From CAZYTO01 sp964650405 (lineage in GTDB: Bacteria; Acidobacteriota; Thermoanaerobaculia; Gp7-AA8): a stretch of 7,689 nucleotides of DNA. The position numbers and the translations under genes are program-made. The notes under the pieces were generated by a model. The model was not told the origin of the DNA. It ran no database searches and saw nothing but the letters and a program-made list of their open reading frames with translations. The stretch lies in contig CAZYTO010000272.1 of assembly GCA_964650405.1 (NCBI GenBank), positions 1 through 7,689 on the forward strand, given 5' to 3'. This document shows, in pieces, positions 1 to 6,428 of the stretch; position 1 is the first letter of the stretch; each line of letters begins with the position of its first letter.

Positions 1-32
1 TGCTGCGATTGCTCGTTTCGAACTGCACCGTG

Positions 33-48
33 CGAGACGGAAGTCTCG
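33..48. other. Short perfect hairpin of unknown role
   Basis: A 6-bp perfect stem, CGAGAC / GTCTCG, encloses the tetraloop GGAA, which is GNRA-type when read on the + strand. No T-run follows on either strand, so it is not a convincing intrinsic terminator. It lies downstream of the tRNA-Ser gene on the tRNA's strand and could influence 3'-end formation, but that is a guess. The rest of 1-104 shows no supportable gene. Confidence 0.3.
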
Positions 49-104
49 ACTTTGCAATGCGTTCGCCCTACAACCTCATCAAGCGAGCAGCAGAAACGGG
101 CGAT

Positions 105-197
105 TGGCGGAGAGAGAGGGATTCGAACCCTCGGTAGAGCTTTAGGCCCTACGACGGTTTAGCAAACCGTTGGTTTAAGCCACTCACCCATCTCTCC
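105..197 (-). tRNA. tRNA-Ser(GCU)
   Basis: This is a serine tRNA reading AGC/AGU codons. On the minus strand the acceptor GGAGAGA (191-197) pairs with TCTCTCC (109-115), followed by discriminator G (108) and an encoded CCA (105-107). The anticodon stem ACGGT/ACCGT occupies 166-170 and 154-158, and encloses the loop with anticodon GCT at 161-163. The long variable arm, with a GTAGGGC/GCTCTAC-type stem, marks it as a class II tRNA. The T-arm contains GGTTCGAATCC. The length of 93 nt with CCA is normal for tRNA-Ser. No clear promoter was found in 198-237. The gene follows the terminator-like hairpin of the membrane-protein gene on the same strand. Confidence 0.96.
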
Positions 198-231
198 GAT
201 CGGGACCTGGCTCGGTCCACGACAGAATGCC

Positions 232-254
232 AAAACGGCGGGGGCAATTCCCGC
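232..254 (-). terminator. Weak intrinsic terminator after the membrane-protein gene
   Basis: Five bases past the TAG stop (260-262), the minus strand can form a 5-bp GCGGG/CCCGC stem (238-242 with 250-254) with a 7-nt loop. It is followed by CGTTTT, the T-run lying at 232-235. The stem and T-run are both short, so termination may be partial. Its place between the CDS end and the tRNA-Ser gene supports the call. Confidence 0.4.
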
Positions 255-259
255 GCAAT

Positions 260-2491
260 CTACCACTGAACGAAGACGTCGGGAAGGCGCGTCCGGCGGT
301 TCCGGCCGTCGAGGATCTCCACCTGGATGTCGGTCTGGCGCGGTACGCCCGGCGGCGGCTGGGGCAGCGAGAGGGTAAAGCCGCTCGGGTGGATGTGTGG
401 GTACCAGGGATGGGCGGCGTCCACGTCGGTGCGTGGCGTGAACTGCGCGGGGATGCGGACCCGCCCGTCCGCCAGCAGGACGTCGACGCGCACCACGTCG
501 TCGGGGGACAGGGCGAAGCCGGAGATGGTCTGCGGTCCGGCCGATTCGAGGCGGCCGAAGGTCGAGCTGTTGCGCGTCGGCGATCCCGAGAGCATGCGGT
601 CGAGCTCCGCGTCGTGCGCCGCAGAGCCGTCGCCGAGGGCGAAGAGCCAGTCGCCACCCACGCCGTCGTCGAAGCGATGGAGGAAATGCAGGCGATTGGC
701 GGCAAGGGCGTTCCGTAGCAACGTGTGCGTGGCCTCGGTGCCGTCACCGAGCCAGTCTTCATGGACGACGAGGTAGCGGCAGCCGGCGTGTTCGGCGTCA
801 TCGAGCGAGAGGGACGTGCGCAGGCGCCGGTGCAGCGGAGGTTCGAAGCCGGAAATGCCGTTCATGGTGGTGAGGTGATGCTCGGCCGCGTATCCGAGGT
901 AGCGGTACTCCGCGTTCGTCTCGACGGGCAACTCCAGGATCGGACCTTGCGGAATGGCGGCGTAGACGGGTGGGAGGGTGGCTGGGGCGTGTTGCCAGCG
1001 CAGGAGGGGAAGGGTGTCGGCGAGCGAGAGCAGGATCACGACGGCCGTCACCCATCGGCGTTTCGGCAGCGCAGCCGTGCCGTATGCAGCGGTGCCAGCC
1101 AGCCCCGTGTACGTGATGATCGCCCAGCGTGCGGGCGTGCGAATGGCCTGGAACGGAGAGACGTGCTTGTAGAGGAAGTGGTGGAAGAACGCCTTGAGGC
1201 CGAACGAGCCGGCCACGCCGATGACGATCCAGGCCAGGCACATCCACCACTCGAGAGGAACGCGGGAGCTGCGAAGCCAGGCGCTGAGACGCGCACGAAA
1301 GCGGAACAGCAGGACGATGAGCAGGAGCGTAAACGGCACGTCCGCGCTCTCCATGCTGAGGATGCGATGGCCTTCGCCGCCGATCTCCATGCGCGGAATC
1401 ACCGCGCCGAACCAGGAGAGGATGGCGAGGAGGATGGCCAGCGTGTTGAGGATTGGGTGGCGGGTTGCGGGGGCCGCGTTCCTCTGGGGATCCAGGTCTG
1501 GGTATCGGGTATCGGGTGTCGGGTCTCGATGCGTTGCGCTCATACCTGATGCCCGGTAACCGATTCCCGCGATCGTCAGCAACAGCACCATCATCCCTGG
1601 AAACAGTGCCCGTTCCGGCGAAGAGAGCTGGGGATCGACGGCCCAGCCGTAGAGGCGGCTGCGCGAGGCGGCGATGAGCCAGTCGTGCCACTCGACGGAG
1701 CTGAGCATCACTTCACCCGGGCCGCGGCGCATGTCGTAGAGCTTCGAGACGACGTGATATGGCCATAGCACGGGCAGCAGGGCCAGCCCGGCGGCGGCGA
1801 ATGCAACGAGCAGCGTGAGCCAGGCGCGTCGCGGCTTCGTGTCCCCGAGGAGCAGGAAGAGCAGGAGCATCGTCAGGCCGGCGGCGGTCGTGCCGAAGAG
1901 CAGCCAGTGAATGTTTCCAAGGCCGTTGAGGACGAGACAGACCGCGACGGCCGCGGCGCGTTTGGGGGATGGTCCGCGCCACCACCAAACGAGGGCGGCA
2001 AGCAGCAACGGCAGCCAGGGACTCCAGACGATCTGCACCTGCGGAAGGTGATCGAAGCGAAAAGGGACGAAGGCGTAGAGGATGCCGGCGATGATGCCGG
2101 CGCCGAGGGAGGGCGTGGAGCGCGTCAGGGTTCGTCCGAGAACACTGGCGGCGTAGCCGGACGTGGCGAAGCCGAGGAGCATGGCCAGGTTATGGACGGC
2201 GAGGGCCGGCACGCCTGCCAGGCGAAAGGGCATGACGAACGCCGCGATGCCGAGCATGTTCTCGCTGAAGGCAAGCGGAAACTTCGCTGGATGGAAGAGC
2301 GGCGCCTGGAAGAGCGAGAAAGGGTGGTGGAAGAGACCCCGCGAGACCCAGTCGAGGATCCAGGTGTTGAGTAGCGGATCGCCGAGGTCGGAAGTGGCCG
2401 TGGTGATACGAATGGCGAGCGGCCACGTGTAAAGAACGGAGAGGGCGAGAAAGAGCGCGCCGAGCGCGAGCTCGCGGAGCGTGCGGGGCAT
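260..2491 (-). CDS. Polytopic GT-C-like membrane protein (putative glycosyltransferase)
   Basis: This 743-residue integral membrane protein has about ten or more hydrophobic segments over residues 5-500 and a soluble C-terminal part (about 510-743). Helix 1 (about 8-28) is followed by an acidic loop with D35 and D38 in the pattern DLGDPLLN. It continues with His/Pro-rich stretches (H55, H56, H67, P68) and SEN (76-78). In GT-C-fold glycosyltransferases, which use lipid-linked sugars, such a first-loop Asp motif provides catalytic or metal-binding residues. The assignment to GT-C and the outward-facing active site are inferred, and donor and acceptor are unknown. A loop near residues 316-347 is encoded by heptameric repeat DNA and looks inserted. 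ATG 2491 is chosen because translation begins just before helix 1. There is no Shine-Dalgarno there, but a TAGAGT box lies 8 nt upstream. It follows the glycine-zipper gene by 56 nt on the same strand. Confidence 0.85.
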   Translation of the reverse strand: MPRTLRELALGALFLALSVLYTWPLAIRITTATSDLGDPLLNTWILDWVSRGLFHHPFSLFQAPLFHPAKFPLAFSENMLGIAAFVMPFRLAGVPALAVHNLAMLLGFATSGYAASVLGRTLTRSTPSLGAGIIAGILYAFVPFRFDHLPQVQIVWSPWLPLLLAALVWWWRGPSPKRAAAVAVCLVLNGLGNIHWLLFGTTAAGLTMLLLFLLLGDTKPRRAWLTLLVAFAAAGLALLPVLWPYHVVSKLYDMRRGPGEVMLSSVEWHDWLIAASRSRLYGWAVDPQLSSPERALFPGMMVLLLTIAGIGYRASGMSATHRDPTPDTRYPDLDPQRNAAPATRHPILNTLAILLAILSWFGAVIPRMEIGGEGHRILSMESADVPFTLLLIVLLFRFRARLSAWLRSSRVPLEWWMCLAWIVIGVAGSFGLKAFFHHFLYKHVSPFQAIRTPARWAIITYTGLAGTAAYGTAALPKRRWVTAVVILLSLADTLPLLRWQHAPATLPPVYAAIPQGPILELPVETNAEYRYLGYAAEHHLTTMNGISGFEPPLHRRLRTSLSLDDAEHAGCRYLVVHEDWLGDGTEATHTLLRNALAANRLHFLHRFDDGVGGDWLFALGDGSAAHDAELDRMLSGSPTRNSSTFGRLESAGPQTISGFALSPDDVVRVDVLLADGRVRIPAQFTPRTDVDAAHPWYPHIHPSGFTLSLPQPPPGVPRQTDIQVEILDGRNRRTRLPDVFVQW
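1455..1527. repeat. Heptameric GGGTATC-type tandem repeats inside a CDS
   Basis: On the + strand, four consecutive 7-mers lie at 1500-1527: GGGTATC, GGGTATC, GGGTGTC and GGGTCTC. A second, more degenerate pair in the same orientation, GGGTGGC and GGGTTGC, lies at 1455-1468. About 31 bp of non-repeat sequence separates them. On the coding (minus) strand they give the peptides DTRYP and ATRHP in a hydrophilic loop between two membrane segments. The arrangement resembles short tandemly repeated repetitive elements known in several GC-rich bacteria and in cyanobacteria. Family membership was not checked. Confidence 0.75.
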
Positions 2492-2499
2492 GGCGACAC

Positions 2500-2505
2500 A
2501 CTCTA
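2500..2505 (-). promoter_or_regulatory. TAGAGT -10 box for the GT-C-like gene
   Basis: The minus strand reads TAGAGT at 2505-2500, which fits TANNNT, and ends 8 nt before the ATG at 2491. No Shine-Dalgarno lies between them and no good -35 is visible. Transcription would start within a base or two of the ATG, giving a leaderless or nearly leaderless mRNA. The same geometry recurs before the GH47 gene and the gene at the right edge. Confidence 0.45.
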
Positions 2506-2547
2506 AATCAGATGGCGAAGGGCAGGAGGAGGAAGGGGCTCCGGTTC

Positions 2548-3120
2548 CTACACCGTAGCCCTGACGGCCGTTTTCAACTTGAGGATGAAGCGCTCTCCTG
2601 CCTTGACGGAGAAGTCGAACTTGCCGGTGGCCGCGGCCGCACCGATGCCGACGCCGGCGCCGGCGGCGGTACCTTTTGCCGTGGCGTTGCGGTCATGCCC
2701 GATGGCCTGGCCGATCAGGGCACCGGCGACCGCGCCGCCGACGATGTAGGTGGCGTTGTGCTTGGCGTGCGCCTTTCCTTCGCGGTACCAGCTCGAACTG
2801 TGGACTTCCGCCGTTTCGCCGCCGGCCAGCCGGATGGAATGCAGGGAGAAGCGAAGCTTTGCCGAGCCGCCGATGCGGCCCGATTCCTCGGCCTCGGTGA
2901 TTTTCACCACGACGGGTGCACCGTTCCTGGCGACGGTCACGCCGTCGATGACGAGCGGCGCGGTCAGCTCGGCCGGGATGTGCTGGCCGGCTTTAGCGGT
3001 CTTCGTGTTGACCGTCTGCAGCAGTTTGAAGTGGACCGATGTTCCGGCGGGAACGGTCACTGTCCTCGCCGCCGCGGCGAACAGCAGCAGGGCGGCCAGG
3101 GAGAGCATTCGGGTGCGCAT
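2548..3120 (-). CDS. Small exported protein with glycine zipper
   Basis: This 190-residue protein opens with a signal peptide: basic MRTR, then hydrophobic residues 5-18. The mature part starts with a compact, probably beta-rich domain (about 20-108) carrying PAGT (24-27), a K-T-A-K-A-G stretch (40-45) and VxxxGAPV (63-70). Similar exported proteins, remembered mostly from Acidobacteria, begin in this way. A glycine/alanine-rich stretch (about 125-166) with G128, G129, G133, G137, G141, G150, G154, G156, G158 and G160 looks like a glycine zipper that may insert into or pack against a membrane. A short beta-like end (167-184) follows. The start at 3120 is fixed by GAGGAGGA 8 nt upstream and by the signal peptide. 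The same frame stays open upstream to an ATG at 3483, but that extension lies inside another gene and has no signal peptide. The 5' 128 nt overlap the preceding gene. The biochemical role is unknown. Confidence 0.8.
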   Translation of the reverse strand: MRTRMLSLAALLLFAAAARTVTVPAGTSVHFKLLQTVNTKTAKAGQHIPAELTAPLVIDGVTVARNGAPVVVKITEAEESGRIGGSAKLRFSLHSIRLAGGETAEVHSSSWYREGKAHAKHNATYIVGGAVAGALIGQAIGHDRNATAKGTAAGAGVGIGAAAATGKFDFSVKAGERFILKLKTAVRATV

Positions 3121-4165
3121 GGGGAAAATCCTCCTCGGGGTCATCGTACTTGCAATCATCGCGCGAGGAGTCGCCCATGGAGACCATCCGGTACCTGCCG
3201 TTCTCTTCCGCAACGACGAAGTAGGTGATGACGTCGTCTTCGTCGTCGTTGTCGCCATAGGTCCAGAGCTCGAATTGCAGCAGGCCGCCCGCACAGCGCG
3301 CCGCGTGATGGAACTCGCCCATCGGACTGTCCGGATCATTCTTCGCCAGCAGCCATTCCTCGATGAATTCGAGGGGCGAGGCGGCGATCGGTTCGATGCG
3401 CTCCAGGCGATTGCCTGCCGTGATGCGGTAATGGCGGTGATAGTCGCGCATGACCCGCGCAGGGTCGATGCTCGAGCCGACATAGTTGAGCGAGAACGTG
3501 TCGGGCGTGACGGTCATGTCGACCTCGTCCTGGACGTAAATGACTTCTGTGCCGGTGGCGACGGTCTCCGGATCGGACCAGCCGCGATTGATGCGGAAGA
3601 GGTTCCAGCTTAACGAATGCCAGTTCGAGGAGCACCACGGAGGGAGGTCCGCGGTGGCGACGAGGCGGGAGCCATGTTCGTCGGGAGGCGAAACGCGGAA
3701 TTCGAACGAGCCGGCCCCCCCGGAGACCTCCTCGTAATCGTTCTTCTGTTGATCGAGGACGAGGTGCCAGCCGTCGGCGTCATGACGGAAGAGGAAGAGC
3801 GACGCATCGTCGCCGCAGGGAATGAGCAGGTCGGTAACGACGGCCACGAGATCCGTTCCGGGGCTGGTGACCTTCGGCTCGGCGAGTCTTCCGTACTGGC
3901 TCTCGCAGGCGTCGAGGGCGCCGGCGTCGTGCAGGGCGGTGGTCATCACCAACTGGACGTTGGCCGCGGCAAGACTTGCGTCCGCGGGCTGATCGTGCAT
4001 CGCAACGACGGCCAGGTCGCGGAGCTCGGCCTTGGCGCCGGCCATGAGGAGGCGCGCGACCGGCGGCACGTCCGTGGCGAACGGCTCCTCGGGGACCTGG
4101 ATGCCCCGCAAAGCGCCGAGGGTCGAAGCGATGGAGAGGGCGGTGGTGAGGGCGATGCTCTTCAT
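2993..4165 (-). CDS. Exported protein of unknown function
   Basis: I do not recognise this 390-residue protein. It begins with a signal peptide (MKS, then hydrophobic residues 4-19). The mature part has an alpha-helical, Ala-rich stretch (about 34-85), followed by a probable beta-rich region with DLVAVV (105-110), CGDD (117-120), SLFLF (122-126), DGWHLVL (131-137) and PPWCSSNW (175-182). Cysteines include C87, C117 and C178, with two more further on, which fits disulfides in an extracytoplasmic protein. The acidic segment NDDEDD lies in the C-terminal third. ATG 4165 is preferred to an in-frame ATG at 4204 because it has AAGGGGGA 5 nt upstream and starts directly on the signal peptide. About the last 42 residues are read out of frame across the start of the next gene, are Arg/Gly/Ala-rich, and look non-homologous, suggesting a lost stop or a frameshift. 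It probably shares an mRNA with the glycine-zipper gene. Confidence 0.75.
   Translation of the reverse strand: MKSIALTTALSIASTLGALRGIQVPEEPFATDVPPVARLLMAGAKAELRDLAVVAMHDQPADASLAAANVQLVMTTALHDAGALDACESQYGRLAEPKVTSPGTDLVAVVTDLLIPCGDDASLFLFRHDADGWHLVLDQQKNDYEEVSGGAGSFEFRVSPPDEHGSRLVATADLPPWCSSNWHSLSWNLFRINRGWSDPETVATGTEVIYVQDEVDMTVTPDTFSLNYVGSSIDPARVMRDYHRHYRITAGNRLERIEPIAASPLEFIEEWLLAKNDPDSPMGEFHHAARCAGGLLQFELWTYGDNDDEDDVITYFVVAEENGRYRMVSMGDSSRDDCKYDDPEEDFPHAHPNALPGRPAAVRRGGEDSDRSRRNIGPLQTAADGQHEDR
3129..3136 (-). promoter_or_regulatory. Shine-Dalgarno GAGGAGGA of the glycine-zipper gene
   Basis: The minus strand reads GAGGAGGA, ending 8 nt before the ATG at 3120. It lies within the upstream gene's reading frame, where it encodes Glu-Glu-Asp. 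It decides the start at 3120 against the longer open frame from 3483. Confidence 0.8.
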
Positions 4166-4170
4166 GGCGC

Positions 4171-4178
4171 TCCCCCTT
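4171..4178 (-). promoter_or_regulatory. Shine-Dalgarno AAGGGGGA of the exported-protein gene
   Basis: The minus strand reads AAGGGGGA with 5 nt to the ATG at 4165. It favours this start, which begins on the signal peptide, over the in-frame ATG at 4204. Confidence 0.7.
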
Positions 4179-4289
4179 CGCCGGGTCCGGAACATCCCGG
4201 CCAAGTCTGTCAGCGCATCGTCAAGCTTGAAGATGGCGACATTGTGGCAACCGGGCGAAATTGTGCGCAGGGCGCGGCAGCCCAGCCGT

Positions 4290-4295
4290 TACACT
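4290..4295 (+). promoter_or_regulatory. TACACT -10 box before the GH47 gene
   Basis: TACACT fits TANNNT and ends 8 nt before the ATG at 4304. No Shine-Dalgarno is present in the 30 nt before the ATG, and no -35 hexamer sits at normal spacing. Transcription would start at or next to the ATG, so a leaderless mRNA is the simplest reading. Confidence 0.45.
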
Positions 4296-4303
4296 CGCGC
4301 GAC

Positions 4304-5650
4304 ATGAAAACGTGGACCGCCGCGCTTGCAATGCTGATGGCGTTTTCGGCCGCCGAGGCGGCGGAGAGCCCGATCGACCGCGCCGCCCTGGCGGCAAAGG
4401 TACGAGGGGAGTTGCTCTACTCCTGGCACGCCTACGAGCAGTATGCGTGGGGCCACGACGAGCTGAAACCGCTCTCGAAGCAGCCGCGCGACTGGTACGG
4501 CGAGCCGCTCCTGATGACACCCGTCGACTCGCTGGACACGCTCATCCTCCTGGGCTGCCGGGAAGAGGCCGAGAAGGCGCACGCGCTGATCGTCGAACGG
4601 CTCTCGTTCGACAAGGACGCCAACGTCAAGGTCTTCGAGATCACCATCCGCCTCCTCGGCGGGCTCCTCTCCGGCTACCAGCTCACGGGCGATCCCCGCC
4701 TGCTGAAACTCGCCGATGATCTCGGCACACGCCTCCTGCCGGCCTTCGACTCGCCTACGGGCATGCCGTACATGTTCGTGAACCTCCGGACGGGCAAGAC
4801 GTCGGGCGCGCGGTCCAACCCGGCGGAGATCGGGACGCTGCTGCTCGAATTCGGCACGCTCAGCAAGCTGACGCACAAACCGGTGTATTACGACAAGGCC
4901 AAGCGCGCCCTCGTGGAGCTCTACAAGCGGCGCTCGAAGATCGGACTGGTGGGGCAGGAGATCGACGTGGAGAGCGGCGCCTGGACGGACAAGGCCAGCC
5001 ACGTCGGGGGAGCGATCGACTCGTATTACGAATACCTCCTCAAGTGCTCCCGGCTCTTCGGCGACAAAGATTGCGCGGCCATGTGGAGCGCGAGCATTCG
5101 CGCCCTGAACGAGCACGTCGCCGAGGAGACAAAAACGGGGCTCTGGTACGGCGAAGTGGACATGGACAGCGGCGCGTTCACCCACCATGAGTTCGGGGCG
5201 CTGCAGGCATTCTTTCCCGCGGTGCTGGCGATGAGCGGCGATCTGAACCGGGCCCGGAAGCTCGAAGACGCGAGCTTCCGCATGTGGACGCTGAAGGGCA
5301 TCGAGCCGGAGGCGCTCGACTATGACGCCATGGCGGTGAAGGACGCCCGCTATCCGCTGCGGCCGGAGATCATCGAATCGGCGTACTACCTGCGCCACTA
5401 CACGAAGAAGGCCGTCTACCTCCGGATGGGGACGACGTTCTTCGACGCCCTGATGAAGAACTGCCGCACGGATGCGGGTTATACGAACCTCGAGAGCGTC
5501 GAGACGATGAAGCAGGGCGATCTGATGCCGAGCTACTTCTTCGCCGAGACGCTCAAGTATCTCTATCTCCTCTTCGTGCCCAAGCCGCCGCTGGATTTCG
5601 AGAAGATGGTCTTCAACACGGAAGCGCACCCGCTGCGGCGGACGTGGTGA
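4304..5650 (+). CDS. Glycoside hydrolase family 47 (alpha-1,2-mannosidase type), exported
   Basis: This 448-residue protein has a signal peptide (1 to about 19, ending AEA) and then a complete (alpha/alpha)-barrel domain of family GH47, which removes alpha-1,2-linked mannose by an inverting, calcium-dependent mechanism. Family motifs appear in order: AYEQYAWGHDELKPLS (43-58), DSLDTLILLG (75-84), FEITIRLLGG (111-120), PAFDSPTGMPY (146-156), GTLLLEFGTLSKLT (177-190), DSYYEYLLK (239-247), LRPEIIES (352-359), ETLKYLYLLF and NTEAHPL (438-444). By correspondence with eukaryotic enzymes, the key carboxylates are E112, D239 and E355, with T439 as the calcium ligand. The cysteine pair conserved in fungal and animal members appears to be absent. 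ATG 4304 starts the signal peptide. The same frame is open upstream to 3617, but that part lies antisense to another gene. The hydrolase gene follows after 1 nt. The family call is firm, the natural substrate is not known. Confidence 0.93.
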   Translation: MKTWTAALAMLMAFSAAEAAESPIDRAALAAKVRGELLYSWHAYEQYAWGHDELKPLSKQPRDWYGEPLLMTPVDSLDTLILLGCREEAEKAHALIVERLSFDKDANVKVFEITIRLLGGLLSGYQLTGDPRLLKLADDLGTRLLPAFDSPTGMPYMFVNLRTGKTSGARSNPAEIGTLLLEFGTLSKLTHKPVYYDKAKRALVELYKRRSKIGLVGQEIDVESGAWTDKASHVGGAIDSYYEYLLKCSRLFGDKDCAAMWSASIRALNEHVAEETKTGLWYGEVDMDSGAFTHHEFGALQAFFPAVLAMSGDLNRARKLEDASFRMWTLKGIEPEALDYDAMAVKDARYPLRPEIIESAYYLRHYTKKAVYLRMGTTFFDALMKNCRTDAGYTNLESVETMKQGDLMPSYFFAETLKYLYLLFVPKPPLDFEKMVFNTEAHPLRRTW

Positions 5651-5651
5651 C

Positions 5652-6419
5652 ATGCTGACGCATCGAGTCGATGGAGACGGGTCTCCGCTCGTCCTGCTCA
5701 ACGGCGGCCTCATGTCGATCGGGGCCTGGCAGCCCTACCTCGAGCCGCTGACGGCACGATACCGGGTCGTCCGCTGCGACCTCCGCGGCCAGCTTCTGAC
5801 GCCCGGGCCGTTCGCCCGCTCGTTCGACGAGCATGCGCAGGACGTCGCAGAGCTCCTCGATGAACTGCAGATCGAGCGGGCCCACGTCCTGGGCGTCTCG
5901 TACGGCGGCGAGGTGGCGATGGCCCTGGCGGCGCTGTATCCCGAACGGCTGGAGCGGCTGACCGTGGTCACGGCCACGGATTACACGGCGGACTGGATGC
6001 GCCGCGATGCCGGGGAGGGGCGCGAGCTGGCCGAGCGCGCCGCACGCGGGGAGGGCACCGGCGACGAGCTGTTCCGGCGCGTCGCGGCGTCGACCTGGAG
6101 CGAAGCATGGCTGGCCAAGCAGCCGCCCGATTTCATCGAGCAGCGCGCCCGCCTGGTCGGCGCCCTCCCGGCGCCGTATTTCGAAGGGCTGGCCGCGCTT
6201 CTGGGCTTGCTCGAAACGCTCGACCTGCGGCCCCTGCTGCCGAAGATCGCCGCACCGACGTTCGTCCTGGCCGGGGCCCACGATCGGGTCTTCCCGCTCC
6301 AGCACCTGCGCGGCATCGCCGCGGCGATTCCGGAGGCGCGGCTGGAGATCGTTCCGGATACGGGGCACGGCCTGTTGATGGAGCGCGCCGACCGCGTGCT
6401 GGCGGCATTGCTGTCGTGA
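5652..6419 (+). CDS. Alpha/beta-hydrolase fold protein
   Basis: This 255-residue cytosolic protein has a full alpha/beta-hydrolase core and no signal peptide. The oxyanion loop is around NGGL (17-20), and the DLRG segment is at 43-46. The nucleophile elbow GVSYGG puts the serine at S83. The acid is D211 in GAHDRVFP and the histidine is H239 in DTGHGLLME, so the Ser-Asp-His triad is complete. A helical cap lies at about 120-195. Length and motif order resemble esterases, enol-lactonases and related small hydrolases, but the substrate cannot be read from sequence. The ATG lies 1 nt after the TGA of the GH47 gene, so the two are almost certainly co-transcribed and translationally coupled. No separate ribosome-binding site stands out. 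A role linked to GH47, such as removing an acyl group from a sugar or product, is possible. However, this protein appears cytosolic while GH47 is exported. Confidence 0.88.
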   Translation: MLTHRVDGDGSPLVLLNGGLMSIGAWQPYLEPLTARYRVVRCDLRGQLLTPGPFARSFDEHAQDVAELLDELQIERAHVLGVSYGGEVAMALAALYPERLERLTVVTATDYTADWMRRDAGEGRELAERAARGEGTGDELFRRVAASTWSEAWLAKQPPDFIEQRARLVGALPAPYFEGLAALLGLLETLDLRPLLPKIAAPTFVLAGAHDRVFPLQHLRGIAAAIPEARLEIVPDTGHGLLMERADRVLAALLS

Positions 6420-6428
6420 TCGTGACGT

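Noticed and set aside
1..104. Integration site or mobile-element edge next to tRNA-Ser
   Set aside because: No direct repeat of the tRNA 3' end, integrase or element gene is visible in the window.
725..1549. 274-codon + strand frame opposite the GT-C-like gene
   Set aside because: It is strongly charged and repetitive (Arg/Glu/Gly), with no domain, and is explained by antisense of a hydrophobic membrane protein gene.
3121..3483. N-terminal extension of the glycine-zipper protein to ATG 3483
   Set aside because: It overlaps the exported-protein gene out of frame, and a strong Shine-Dalgarno and signal peptide fix the start at 3120.
3617..4303. In-frame upstream extension of the GH47 reading frame (229 extra codons)
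   Set aside because: It lies antisense to the 390-residue exported-protein gene, lacks family similarity and would bury the signal peptide at 4304.
4289..5713. 474-codon open frame on the minus strand opposite GH47
   Set aside because: It is a GC-rich antisense shadow. The + strand has clear GH47 motifs throughout, and the antisense product is Arg/Val/Glu-rich without recognisable domains.
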